64,000 nt of DNA, taken from contig NC_083673.1 of the NCBI RefSeq assembly GCF_030384665.1, positions 3,419,501 through 3,483,500 on the forward strand, written 5' to 3'. The DNA comes from Lodderomyces elongisporus. Its lineage: Eukaryota > Ascomycota > Pichiomycetes > Serinales > Debaryomycetaceae. Below, in pieces: positions 44,452 to 54,227 of this stretch; position 1 is the stretch's first letter; each line of letters opens with the position of its first letter. The notes below the pieces were generated by a model. The model was given only the letters and a program-made list of their open reading frames with translations, was not told the DNA's origin and did no database searches. The translations under genes were made by a program, and so were the position numbers.

Positions 44452-45909
44452 TTTTTCCATTTGCTTTTGCTTTTCCTTTTGCTTTTCCTTTTGCTTTTGC
44501 AGACCGATCCTTCATTACCCATTTCGCATCGCCACAAGTTGATGATAAGATTCATTCAACTTCCTTAAACTCGAAATTTCAGTTGAAGTCCGTGGTCACA
44601 TTTGTGTAAACATTTTCCAGGATGGCAAATGACAAACAACAAAAGTCCAAACAAACATTTTTCCTTCTTCTGAATCCACATGTATTTACTACCTCCCTAC
44701 ATCTTTTCCTGTTTTCAGCAATAGGATTCTCCCCCAAATCGCTTCCCGGCGCATTTAACGAGTTTAAGCCTTCTACAGCCACATACTAAGCATAGCCGAC
44801 AATTTCTTTCTCAATAGTGGCTTTGTAAAATTCCATGATTGTGATCTACTTCTACTACTACTTCTTCTTCTTTCTTTTTTTTCTTTTTTCTTCTTTTTTT
44901 TCTTTATTTTTCCTTTTTGTGTTTGGCCCAAAATTTCACAACACGCTGGTCAATATTCATAGTATTCAACACCAAATTCTACGTAAGATCTCCTCTTTTT
45001 CGGTGTTTCATCTTTATCTCATCTTGTTTCTTTAGTATCTTTCACACCTTATTTTTGTGACTTTACAAGTGTTGCATAGATGAAAATTAATCATTATCCG
45101 TGGAAGATATCAAGTACGAACACAGATCAAGTCCAGCATTTGTGGTGGTGAAAGTTAAAAAAGGAAAGAGGAAAGAGGAAGGGCAGACAAGATAAAAGTG
45201 GGGAAGGAGTGTACTAGAAATAATGCCGTACAGTTTTTTTGCATGCTTAAATCGATACTAGATAAAAAAAAAGTATCATTCTCATCTTCTTGCCAAAATA
45301 GAGAGCTAAAAAAATACAGGGTTTACTTGATTTCCTTGCCAAAAAAAAAAAAATTGTAAATGAAAAATTCGCCAACCTACTCTATTGATTTTCTTTTCTT
45401 TTCTTTTTTTTTGTTTCTTTCTTTTAACTTTACCATTTGGCTATTCATAACACAACCTTAAGCTTAAAGAGTTGATCATTAGAATTGTAGATATTAATGG
45501 GCTGGGTGAGTTTAAGAATTATGAGTTAAATTGTGAATATTTTAAAAGTATCAATACCATAATCGAGTCGCAAACTAAGATCTCATTGCAGTGTCTCACT
45601 AGAATGTCGCACTAGAATGTCTCAGACTTTCTACGGATATTAGATCTGTGGCGGACTTAAGGCCTTATAATTTCTTCCCTACCATTAAACCAGAAACACA
45701 AAAATTGACACTACACAAAAAAAAAGAATTATTACCAGAGTCACGATTACGTCAACCAAATTACACGCATTTTAACTAGTTTACTCTACAAAAAAATATA
45801 ACAAAACAATACAAAGCAAAAGCAAAATCAAACAAGGTTAGCAAAAAAAACACTAAAACTACCTAGCAATAGCCCTTTTTAAAATTTTACATTGTTACAC
45901 AGGTTTCAA

Positions 45910-47565
45910 ATGACAGAAGTACAGCCGAGGCACGGAGGCGAACATCACTATGTCAATGTCAAGTATGGCTACATCGTCTTTGGAATCACTATTGTGCAAA
46001 TTGCATACCTCATCATTTTCAAGTTTGTTTATATTCAACAATGGAAACGATCGGGATTATACAATGGTAAACTCTCGTTCCTCGCAAACCCACCAACATG
46101 GTTAATCATACTAATATGGTCAGTGATTATAGTTATTCTTGGACAAAGCCATATCAGTGAATTTCTGGAAAATTACACCACCGTAGCAAAACGACTAGGG
46201 AGATTGGCATATGCATTGATTCCATTGAATATCTACCTTATTCTCAGGTTCCCCAACGCATTCAATTGGAATTGCGGATACTATTTGCAAAACTTAAACT
46301 TGCACAAGTGGTTATCGAGACTCATATTCATCCTTTCCCTTGTACACGCGGCAGGGTTCACTTATAAATGGATACACCAGGGAACATTGGTGAAGTTTGT
46401 AAAGTTTTGGAACTTTTTGGGTATTGTGGTGCTCGTACCCTTTATCATATTAATTCCACTCTCAATTAGATTGATGAGGAGGAAATGGTACTCGGGTTTT
46501 TACATCACTCACAATATTACAGCATGGCTTATGGTTGTTTTAATCACACTCCATGCAAGACCCGGTGTCTTGTTCTTTGCAATTACTAGCTTGGTGTTGC
46601 TAGCTATGCAATTGTACTTGAGATTTGTTGCAGCATACAAAATCAACTCAGAAGGTTCACTTAAAATAATCAATGTTCCATCATCGAGTTTGCAAATTGT
46701 CAAAATCCCTTTGCCAACACAGAATTTCCCAGTATGGTCACCTGGAAGTCATATAAGAATCAATTATTCGTATGCAAACATCAAAAGCTGGATAGGACCA
46801 ACACACCCTTTTACTTTATCCTCGACTTATGAAGACCAAAACAAGTTTTTATTGTTGATCATGAGAAAAACAGCAAATTTCCAATTTAAACCAGAAAAAA
46901 CATATTTGCTTACTGGTCCATACCCGGCACTTCCAGCACCCTTTTTCAGTACCCTGCAGGTGGTGAATATATTATGCGGTGGCTCAGGCATATCTTTCGG
47001 GTTACCACTTTTCCAATACTTTAAATCCACATCACCAAACACCGTAATAAATTTAGTTTGGTCAGTGCGAAACAAGGCAGATTTATTTATTCGAAACAGC
47101 GTGGACTTGACAGATGTTCAAGTTTACGTCACATCGACCATAGATGAAGGCGAAACTGATGAAAATGTCAACTCGACGCAGTTTGTAGTGGAAGACGAAC
47201 ACGATGAAGAGAATTATGGATTGCTCAATAATGATAATAACGATAATAATAATAATGAAGAAGAAGTAGTAGAAGAAGAACAACAGCAAGAAGGAATAGA
47301 GTTGCACACATTACACAAACAGTCCAGTGGCACTGATGCATCAACTACAAGTAAGGAAGGTACGAAGCTGCTTAAAGTTGGCGAGAATTACTGGCTTGGA
47401 AGACCGAAATTAGATGAAGTGTTTGCACTTCACAATCCTACATTGACACATGATCCAAAATGCAGTTGGGTAGTTGCGTGTGGTCCAGATGGGCTTATAA
47501 AGGATGCTAAAACGTGGGCCAAAGACCACAATTACCAATTCTTTTCTGAAAAGTATGAAATGTAG
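45910..47565 (+). CDS. AIM14: Aim14/Yno1-type ferric reductase-like transmembrane oxidoreductase
   Basis: This 551-aa protein is of the ferric reductase / NADPH oxidase family and is closest to Aim14 (Yno1), an ER-associated superoxide-producing oxidase in S. cerevisiae. VNVKYGYIVFG near the N-terminus and KRLGRLAYALIPLNIYL are Aim14-like. About seven membrane helices cover residues 20-250. Two His pairs for haem lie in HKWLSRLIFILSLVHAAGF and FYITHNITAWLMVVLITLHA. The FAD domain has FPVWSPGSHIRI and HPFTLSS, and the NADPH site has LCGGSGISFGLPLF. An Asn/Asp/Glu-rich loop (about 435-465) interrupts the C-terminal part, which ends with VVACGPDGL. An open frame extends to 45892 only from a TTG; the ATG at 45910 is the first Met. 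Confidence 0.9.
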   Translation: MTEVQPRHGGEHHYVNVKYGYIVFGITIVQIAYLIIFKFVYIQQWKRSGLYNGKLSFLANPPTWLIILIWSVIIVILGQSHISEFLENYTTVAKRLGRLAYALIPLNIYLILRFPNAFNWNCGYYLQNLNLHKWLSRLIFILSLVHAAGFTYKWIHQGTLVKFVKFWNFLGIVVLVPFIILIPLSIRLMRRKWYSGFYITHNITAWLMVVLITLHARPGVLFFAITSLVLLAMQLYLRFVAAYKINSEGSLKIINVPSSSLQIVKIPLPTQNFPVWSPGSHIRINYSYANIKSWIGPTHPFTLSSTYEDQNKFLLLIMRKTANFQFKPEKTYLLTGPYPALPAPFFSTLQVVNILCGGSGISFGLPLFQYFKSTSPNTVINLVWSVRNKADLFIRNSVDLTDVQVYVTSTIDEGETDENVNSTQFVVEDEHDEENYGLLNNDNNDNNNNEEEVVEEEQQQEGIELHTLHKQSSGTDASTTSKEGTKLLKVGENYWLGRPKLDEVFALHNPTLTHDPKCSWVVACGPDGLIKDAKTWAKDHNYQFFSEKYEM

Positions 47566-48069
47566 AATTATTTAAAGGATTTGTGTTTATGTGTGTGTGT
47601 ATGTGTGAATGCGGAGCGGAGAGGGGGACAGGAGACGAGGTAGTAGTTATAGTAGTTCCTAGAGGTAATAGAATTGATGAATACTCAAGAAAATTGAAAA
47701 AGTACTTGGTTATCTCTGTCTCTGTATTTATTTGATTTGTATTTACTTATTCTTTCAGTTGGTAGCAAATAGTTGCTAATCATCCATTTTCGTATGAATT
47801 CTCAGAAATCTTTGTGTCATGTTCCCTTTCCTCAACTTCTTGATTTAGCAACCGCGTCCCATTACAAGTGCATCTCAAGAAGTCATATAGAAAAGACGCA
47901 AATTAGATAACACACAAACATATAGAACCACAAGCAAATAAAAACTATCATTTCATTCTTTTGAAAAATTTCCTTATCTTTGACTTTTTTTTATTTTTGT
48001 TTCCTTGTTTTTTTTCCACTTTTGCAAAATCTCCAATCCTCCCACTCTAGTTTCTTCCAATACCTTCAG
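47566..48069. other. AIM14 3' flank and RAD30 promoter
   Basis: This 504-bp gap separates two tandem genes. It includes a GTGTGTGTATGTGTG tract near 47589 and T runs just before RAD30. No additional gene is supported. An in-frame extension of RAD30 to 47980 begins at TTG and is hydrophobic filler. Confidence 0.6.
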
Positions 48070-50265
48070 ATGTCAGTGAAGGTGCCTATATCGACAACTC
48101 CACGTCCTGCATTAACAACATCGCCACGACCGTTGTCAAGTTTTACCATCAAGAACCTTCTCGATTTGAACAACCACTTGCTTGCATATAAGCTGCCACT
48201 CTCAGTGATTGCATTAGTCGATCTCAATGCATTTTATGCCCAAGTCGAATGTGTTCGACTAGGTTTGTCAGATGAAGATCCGGTTGTGTGCCAACAATGG
48301 CAATCAATCATTGCAGTGAGCTACGCAGCACGGAAATATGGCATATCACGACTAGACACGGTGCACTCGGCCAAGCTAAAGTGTCCACACCTAATATGTG
48401 CACATGCTGGAGTATACAAAAAGGGAGATAGTCATTGGGCGTACTACCCAGGATCACCATCACCGGTTGACCATAAAGTTAGCTTAGATACTTATCGACG
48501 AGAGAGTAGAAAGATTTTGCGGATTGTACAAAGTAAATTTGATTTGGTCGACAAGGCAAGTGTAGACGAAAGTTATGTCGATTTAGGAAGAGCAGTTTTT
48601 AAACTATTATTGCAAAAGTTCCCCCAATTACAAGAAGCAATGGATAAAATTGGTGATGGCGGCGATCCCCTGAGCTTATTATTACCCAACATCCCAAATA
48701 AACTACCCGAGGATTTGCAATGGGAAGGTTACATTGCCGAGTCCGATAAGGAAATGTCTGACGATGGACAAACAGTGGATATGCCACCTGTAATTGAAGA
48801 TTGGGATGATGTTACACTTCTTTTAGGATCACAACTTCTTTTAGATCTCAGACGTACTATATACGAGGAACTAGGATACACCACATCGGCCGGCTTGGCC
48901 CGAAATAGACTTGTGGCGAAATTGAGCGGTGACTTTAAGAAGCCAGATAACCAAACTATAGTACGAAACTGTGCATTGAATCGATTTTTACAAAACTTTG
49001 AATTGACAGATATCACTGGGTTTGGGGCGCAATTGGGTAAATCCTTGATTGTGAAATTCCAGTGTCCCTCAAATACAAACTCCATAGCATTTATTAGAGA
49101 CAACTATACGCAAAGTATGATGCGAGAAGAACTTAGAGATGACCCTGAGTTGGCAAACAAGTTGTATTTGATTGTGCGTGGCTTGTACCCTCTGGAATTG
49201 ACATCAAAAGTAGACGTGAAATCAATGATGTCAACAAAGAATTTTCGCGACAACTCACCGTGGTGTTTAAAAGATGCATACGAATGGTTAACTGTTTATG
49301 CGGGGGACTTATCGAACCGGTTGCTAGATTTGGATAATGAAAGTATGGACCTATCATTGACGAAAATTTCGAAACGAGATCGGGGGGTTTTGAAAAGACC
49401 ACGAACAATCACAATTGGTGTTCGCTCAACTGCATTTGTAAGACAAACAAGACAAATGCCCATCCCAATTCACAAAGATATAAGTAAAATGAAACAAACC
49501 ATTTTAGAATGTGGATGTCAATTATTGAGGGAGTACATGGAACACAATACAGATTTAACAAGACTCAATAATGGCAAAACCCCAAAGGAACTATTTGCTG
49601 GTGACCCGAAAAATGTGAAAATCATGAAGATGCAAAACATGTCTCTTGCTATTTCAAACTTTGTCTCCTTGAACGAAAACTCATCTATTGAGTCTTTTGC
49701 TAGAAAGAAGAATGATGGAGACAAAGATAAAACGAATAATGGGAATGAGAGTATAAATCACGAGTTAATAGAGATCAATAAGGAAATTAAGAGGAAAAAT
49801 GAAGAGAAACTAACGCAGCCACCAAAGAAACCAAAAGTCTTATCAATTGAGAATAAACAACATATTAACAATTTATTTATGGAGTTTAACAAATCAAACA
49901 ATGACCAGAGTCAGAGTCAGGGCCAGGGCCAGAGCCAGAATCAGAGCCAGAGCCATATCAAGAACAAGCCGAGCACCCAGTTGAGCACTAAACCTAACAA
50001 CAAGCTTAAAAATTTGAGTCAATCGCAACTGCGTCATCTGCAGCAGCAGCTGCAGCAATTGCAAAAGGGTAAACTTGGTCTAGCTCCAAATAGTGGAGGC
50101 AGTAATGATATTATTAAATCACTCCAAAACCATCAACCAGTGAATCTTTTAGCAGAATTGCAATTGTCTCAGTATTGTCCGAAATGCAAAGTGGGAATAA
50201 GTGATCCAATAGAACATAACGATTTTCATATAGCAATCGAGCTCTCTGAAAAATGGAACCAGTAA
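48070..50265 (+). CDS. RAD30: DNA polymerase eta (translesion Y-family polymerase)
   Basis: This 731-aa polymerase bypasses UV-induced cyclobutane dimers. Catalytic residues are visible: Asp51 and Glu60 in ALVDLNAFYAQVE, and Asp166 and Glu167 in KASVDESYVDL. The AVSYAARKYGISR finger motif lies at 82-94. The TSAGLARNRLVAKLSG helix-hairpin-helix and the little-finger RPRTITIGVRST block follow. A long low-complexity linker with Gln/Ser repeats (about 610-680) leads to a C-terminal ubiquitin-binding zinc finger, YCPKCK followed by EHNDFH. S. cerevisiae Rad30 is 632 aa. I saw no canonical PCNA-binding box at the very C-terminus. The ATG at 48070 is the first Met. The stop is only 43 bp from the stop of convergent NMD2, so the transcripts probably overlap. 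Confidence 0.95.
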   Translation: MSVKVPISTTPRPALTTSPRPLSSFTIKNLLDLNNHLLAYKLPLSVIALVDLNAFYAQVECVRLGLSDEDPVVCQQWQSIIAVSYAARKYGISRLDTVHSAKLKCPHLICAHAGVYKKGDSHWAYYPGSPSPVDHKVSLDTYRRESRKILRIVQSKFDLVDKASVDESYVDLGRAVFKLLLQKFPQLQEAMDKIGDGGDPLSLLLPNIPNKLPEDLQWEGYIAESDKEMSDDGQTVDMPPVIEDWDDVTLLLGSQLLLDLRRTIYEELGYTTSAGLARNRLVAKLSGDFKKPDNQTIVRNCALNRFLQNFELTDITGFGAQLGKSLIVKFQCPSNTNSIAFIRDNYTQSMMREELRDDPELANKLYLIVRGLYPLELTSKVDVKSMMSTKNFRDNSPWCLKDAYEWLTVYAGDLSNRLLDLDNESMDLSLTKISKRDRGVLKRPRTITIGVRSTAFVRQTRQMPIPIHKDISKMKQTILECGCQLLREYMEHNTDLTRLNNGKTPKELFAGDPKNVKIMKMQNMSLAISNFVSLNENSSIESFARKKNDGDKDKTNNGNESINHELIEINKEIKRKNEEKLTQPPKKPKVLSIENKQHINNLFMEFNKSNNDQSQSQGQGQSQNQSQSHIKNKPSTQLSTKPNNKLKNLSQSQLRHLQQQLQQLQKGKLGLAPNSGGSNDIIKSLQNHQPVNLLAELQLSQYCPKCKVGISDPIEHNDFHIAIELSEKWNQ

Positions 50266-50308
50266 TAAATAATGAAGAAAAAGAAAAATTAAAACTCCAA
50301 CTATAAGT

Positions 50309-53300
50309 CTAGTCGCCCATTTGCGAGGCCAACGACATAATTCTTTGTCGATCTCTTTTCCTATTTTCTTGCTCACGCAATACAGATTCGGCAAATTTAT
50401 TATCACTCGGCAAGTGCAACTGTTTCACAGTGTTGGTCTTGCCACCCGCACCACTCTTTGTCAACAATCCAAATTTTATCTTGCCATTAGATGCAACATT
50501 GGGTCTATTTTGGTTCTCCTGGAAAAGTTGACCAGGCGCTGGAAGTGGTTTTCTTGTATTACCAACCTGACCCTGAGTTGATGTACCATACGACTCAATC
50601 ATTATACGTTGAAATTCTTTATCCAAATCGCTTTGGAACTTCTTTTCTGCTTCAATTCGCTCTTTTTCAAGCTCGGACATAGCATCGGGTAGGGATTCAT
50701 CATCCGACACGTCGCTAAAATCTATATCATCCTCTTCGTCCTCATCTTCTTCATCTTCACTATCAGTCTCGTCATCGTCGCTTTCAGAATCCTCTTCATC
50801 GCTATCAGAATCTCCTTCTTCACTATCCGTCTCACCTACTTCTTCTTCTTCGTCGTCGTCTTCTTCTTCTTCTGGGTCTATCTCAATATCTTCATCCTCA
50901 TTGTCGTCTTCATCATCCTCTTCATCATCCACATCATCCTCTTCATCATCCTCATCATCCTCATCCTCATCGTCTTCATCATCTCCAAGCGGCTCAGAAG
51001 CATTCTCTTCCTCATTTTCCAAATAAGTTTCTGCATCTTCTTTGGTTTGAATCAGCTCTGCCAATTTCTTCACTACATCTCGAACAGACTCGTATCTGAT
51101 AACGCCAGGTACATTCTCAAACTTTTTAAACATATCATCTAATTTGAATTTCACGTCAACTGGGAATGGCGCCTCTTTACAATACATGTAGTATTGAAAA
51201 AATGTTACAAACACACTCAAAAGATTTTCATTAACTTCTTTTCTTTTCTTGAATTCTGCGTCTTCATTTTCGTAGTCTGTATCTGCGCCGGCAGTGTCAG
51301 CCATATTAGCTTTACCTTTACCTTTGCCTTTGCCTTTAGCTCTTGCTTTTGCTTTTGCTCTGGCTTTAGCTTTATTTGTATTCTTTTTCAACAGAGGGAG
51401 AATTTCGACGTGGACAGATTGTAAAGAAAGCAACAATAAACAGCACATTTGAATACGGAAATAATTATTCGGTAAATCGATATCGATATCCCAATTGTTG
51501 GGCAATGGCTGATTCTGTGGGTGTCCATAGCACAAGATACGATACAACAAATCATTAATCAACTTGTAATTCAAAAGTCCATGGTTGTACATCTCAGCGA
51601 TATATTTAACTTGCGACATTCTAGCGCGATTCATTCTGAAATCATTGAGTTCTAAGCCACGGATAATGTTTTCAACAATAGTATCAACAATGATAACTAT
51701 GACTCTCTTGTCAGCAAATGTATGCAAAAGCTTGGCCAATGCTGGCAAATTGTCATAGTTGAGAAGATCGGGGCGGGCAAAACTGTCCAACAATGCTTGG
51801 GACTCTTCTTCACCAACATTTGAAGCAAAAACTTTTTTCAAAAGACGCGAGATCAACAAAATAGTATTTTTGTTGAGCTCCGACCTTATCAATTTCTGAA
51901 CAAATTGCAGTTTTGGCGACAACTCGATCACCTCTCTTTGCACTTTAACAGCTGGAGGCTCAACCATAATGAGAAGATTATTGATGGCAAGTTTATCATT
52001 AACTTTCAAATTGGACTGCTTCAGTTTCTCTTTAAGCAAATCAATCATTCCTCTCATGAGATCCTTATACTCTGGCTCGTGCAAAAGAAATCTTCCCACA
52101 TTCTCGTAAAAGACGGAAAGAATCTCAATGTTGTTGGTTGATGTGATATCCAAAGTTAGCCTTCTAATTTTGTGAAAAATGACATGAATGGGAATCATTT
52201 TGAATTTGACCAACTCACAGAAAAATAGAATATTCTTCACATTCAACTTGTTTCTGTGCAACTGTGACCTGAATCCGTTATCCAAATACGTGATTAGATC
52301 TTCAATCAACTCTTTTAAATTCGATTCATTAATTTTGAGAAATCTAGTATAATAACGCAAATTGTTCAAGGTAGATGTTTCAATGAAAAACCGCATTATT
52401 CTATTCCTTGTAGCTTTATTATTCAATTGTAAGTTATTGAATTCCACCACCAATTGATCCATATCATTGGACCTGACATCTTCCAAACGATTCAAGAAAT
52501 CTTGAATCTTCCCACCAGATGATTGAGACTCATCTAAATTTTCTCGTTTTGATAACGTTTCTTCTCCTTGCTCTTTTTGCATTGATGACAACAACTCTTC
52601 CAACAGCGGGATTATTGTATAAAAAGCTTTTTCCTTTGCATCTTCCCATATTCCATAAGCATCTTCCTCCATCCCACTGGACTTTTGTTTAACCACTTCA
52701 ACTGTGTTTTCATTACTAATTTCAAGTTCATTACCATTAGTGTCATCTAAAAGGTCAGCATCAAGAATGGTGCTTGGTAATGACACGTCTACAAGAGGTG
52801 CAAGAAATTCCAAAGTTTGTTTGAAGTTTGCAAAAAGAATTGTAGCTTCTTGTAATTCCAGTTCCTCTTCCTCCAAGATGCGTCCCGTCCTTATTGATGC
52901 CTTTTTGTTTCTGACTTGAAGTTTTCCTACTTTATTTTTCAACTCTACTGCGACTTTGAGAGTTGCCTCAGTGTATATTGTAAATATTTGTTTCAATACA
53001 TGCTTAACCTCGGAGTCCAAGATGTCATTCTCCAGATCAAATATCAAATGCCGAAACCTTTTCAAAAAAGAATGAACAGCACTCAAACATCGACCTTGCT
53101 CGAGATCAAAGTTAAGCAAGTATTTCAATAATAACGTGATGAGGGGTTCATTTCTCTTTTTATCCAAATTATACAGTTTAACAATCTTGGGATCAATGGA
53201 GCTCAAGATATCACTACCTGTTCTAATAATTTTCACTGCATAAAATTCCCCCATTAACCTTAAAAGATTCTTTTGACGCGAGATGATTTGTTGCGTTGCT

Positions 53301-53701
53301 TTTTCATCATCAGCGGCATCTTGGTCTCGATGATTTAACATATAGACCAAGACCTGATTCATCATGTCTCCTGTAAAATCAACGCCAAATCTTTGATGGA
53401 ATGCAGAGCAGATTTCCATTGTGGCGGCAATATCATCGCTTTTGGAAACTTTGACCATCCCTTCAACTAGAGAAACAATAACCTCTGAAAGGTATTTTTC
53501 CAAAGACAAACTCTTGATATCAGACAAAATATTCTTTAACTGGTCATGATTTAAGCTAGTCTTTATTTTCTTGATAAACGCTGTATTCTTCTTGAGCGAT
53601 GAGTCCAATTTGGTTGCAACCGGCAAGGTGTATTCATTTTCCCAGCTTTTGAGGTTTAGCTCCAACAATTCTTTACGGCGACCATCTAATTCAACTGTCA
53701 T
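50309..53701 (-). CDS. NMD2: Nonsense-mediated decay factor Nmd2/Upf2
   Basis: This 1130-aa protein bridges Upf1 and Upf3 in nonsense-mediated mRNA decay. The N-terminus matches Nmd2: GRRKELLELNLKSWENE, KLDSSLKKNTAFIKKIK, LSLEKYLSEVIVSLVEG. Three MIF4G domains follow (roughly 30-330, 400-590 and 610-860). Then comes a long Asp/Glu tract (about 900-1020) and a basic C-terminal Upf1-binding part ending in RKRDRQRIMSLASQMGD. The S. cerevisiae gene has an intron near its 5' end; here the N-terminal block is continuous with the ATG, so no intron is needed. A Lys-Ala / Lys-Gly repeat (minus strand, about 51307-51376) is inserted in the third MIF4G region and is unusual. Confidence 0.95.
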   Translation of the reverse strand: MTVELDGRRKELLELNLKSWENEYTLPVATKLDSSLKKNTAFIKKIKTSLNHDQLKNILSDIKSLSLEKYLSEVIVSLVEGMVKVSKSDDIAATMEICSAFHQRFGVDFTGDMMNQVLVYMLNHRDQDAADDEKATQQIISRQKNLLRLMGEFYAVKIIRTGSDILSSIDPKIVKLYNLDKKRNEPLITLLLKYLLNFDLEQGRCLSAVHSFLKRFRHLIFDLENDILDSEVKHVLKQIFTIYTEATLKVAVELKNKVGKLQVRNKKASIRTGRILEEEELELQEATILFANFKQTLEFLAPLVDVSLPSTILDADLLDDTNGNELEISNENTVEVVKQKSSGMEEDAYGIWEDAKEKAFYTIIPLLEELLSSMQKEQGEETLSKRENLDESQSSGGKIQDFLNRLEDVRSNDMDQLVVEFNNLQLNNKATRNRIMRFFIETSTLNNLRYYTRFLKINESNLKELIEDLITYLDNGFRSQLHRNKLNVKNILFFCELVKFKMIPIHVIFHKIRRLTLDITSTNNIEILSVFYENVGRFLLHEPEYKDLMRGMIDLLKEKLKQSNLKVNDKLAINNLLIMVEPPAVKVQREVIELSPKLQFVQKLIRSELNKNTILLISRLLKKVFASNVGEEESQALLDSFARPDLLNYDNLPALAKLLHTFADKRVIVIIVDTIVENIIRGLELNDFRMNRARMSQVKYIAEMYNHGLLNYKLINDLLYRILCYGHPQNQPLPNNWDIDIDLPNNYFRIQMCCLLLLSLQSVHVEILPLLKKNTNKAKARAKAKARAKGKGKGKGKANMADTAGADTDYENEDAEFKKRKEVNENLLSVFVTFFQYYMYCKEAPFPVDVKFKLDDMFKKFENVPGVIRYESVRDVVKKLAELIQTKEDAETYLENEEENASEPLGDDEDDEDEDDEDDEEDDVDDEEDDEDDNEDEDIEIDPEEEEDDDEEEEVGETDSEEGDSDSDEEDSESDDDETDSEDEEDEDEEDDIDFSDVSDDESLPDAMSELEKERIEAEKKFQSDLDKEFQRIMIESYGTSTQGQVGNTRKPLPAPGQLFQENQNRPNVASNGKIKFGLLTKSGAGGKTNTVKQLHLPSDNKFAESVLREQENRKRDRQRIMSLASQMGD

Positions 53702-54049
53702 TTATCGTTTTATTTTTTGCATCAACTACAGTAAGTTCATAGAGGGGCAATGGAAGGATGAAATGGTAAAGCGGTAATGGATAACTATAGTATTTGTTGG
53801 TGAAATATTAGTAGATGAGGTGAGTGGGGGCGGGGGATGGTCAGGTAGAAAGAGATGATTCTGTTCTCTTATGCTTGTCTTTGATGTTGTTCCCGCTCTA
53901 CAGGTTAATTTTTCTTTTTCTTTATTCTTTATTCTTAGTTTTTTTTTTTTTTTTACTCTCTCTTCTTAAATGTTAGCAGTCTATTTTCAATTTTTTTTTC
54001 TTTCATTTTTTCGCTATACCTCCAAACCGAGTAATGCTTAGTTTGATTT

Positions 54050-54085
<36 letters not shown>

Positions 54086-54227
54086 ATGTAGATTCACAAG
54101 TGAAGACAGAACTAATGTTGTTGTGAAATAACAATGGTCGAGTAGAGGAACCTAAAAAAAAAGACTAGAGATTACTACAAGTTATTACAGACTTGACTGC
54201 TTCATTCAAACTATATACATAAATCTT
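53702..54227. other. NMD2 promoter / MRPL35 3' flank
   Basis: This 526-bp gap holds a T run at about 53940-53954 and a (CA)n tract at 54052-54082. No gene is supported. Confidence 0.6.
54052..54082. repeat. (CA)n microsatellite
   Basis: About fifteen CA units just downstream of MRPL35. Confidence 0.95.

Larger units (their letters stand above)
34485..45909. other. 11.4-kb divergent intergenic region upstream of the Ada-type regulator and AIM14
   Basis: No reading frame above about 120 aa, and none with recognisable content. It contains five exact TTAAAGTTT or complement motifs (36825, 37212, 40424, 42304, 44033). ACGTCA-core sites lie at 37950, 40539, 41506, 43915 and 45747, with TTACGTAA at 36679. 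It also has a CACGTG at 39887-39892, many microsatellites and homopolymers, a near-duplicated block at 36919/37015 and a hairpin at 43169. Such length is typical of master-regulator promoters in Candida. The part next to AIM14 (45619-45909) has no sense ATG and is likely its own promoter. Confidence 0.6.

Noticed and set aside
26168..45909. Transposon or LTR remnant as cause of the large gaps
   Set aside because: No reverse transcriptase, integrase or transposase fragments and no long terminal repeats were recognised on either strand.
47980..48069. In-frame 30-residue extension of RAD30
   Set aside because: Starts at TTG in a T-rich promoter; the first ATG at 48070 is the natural start.
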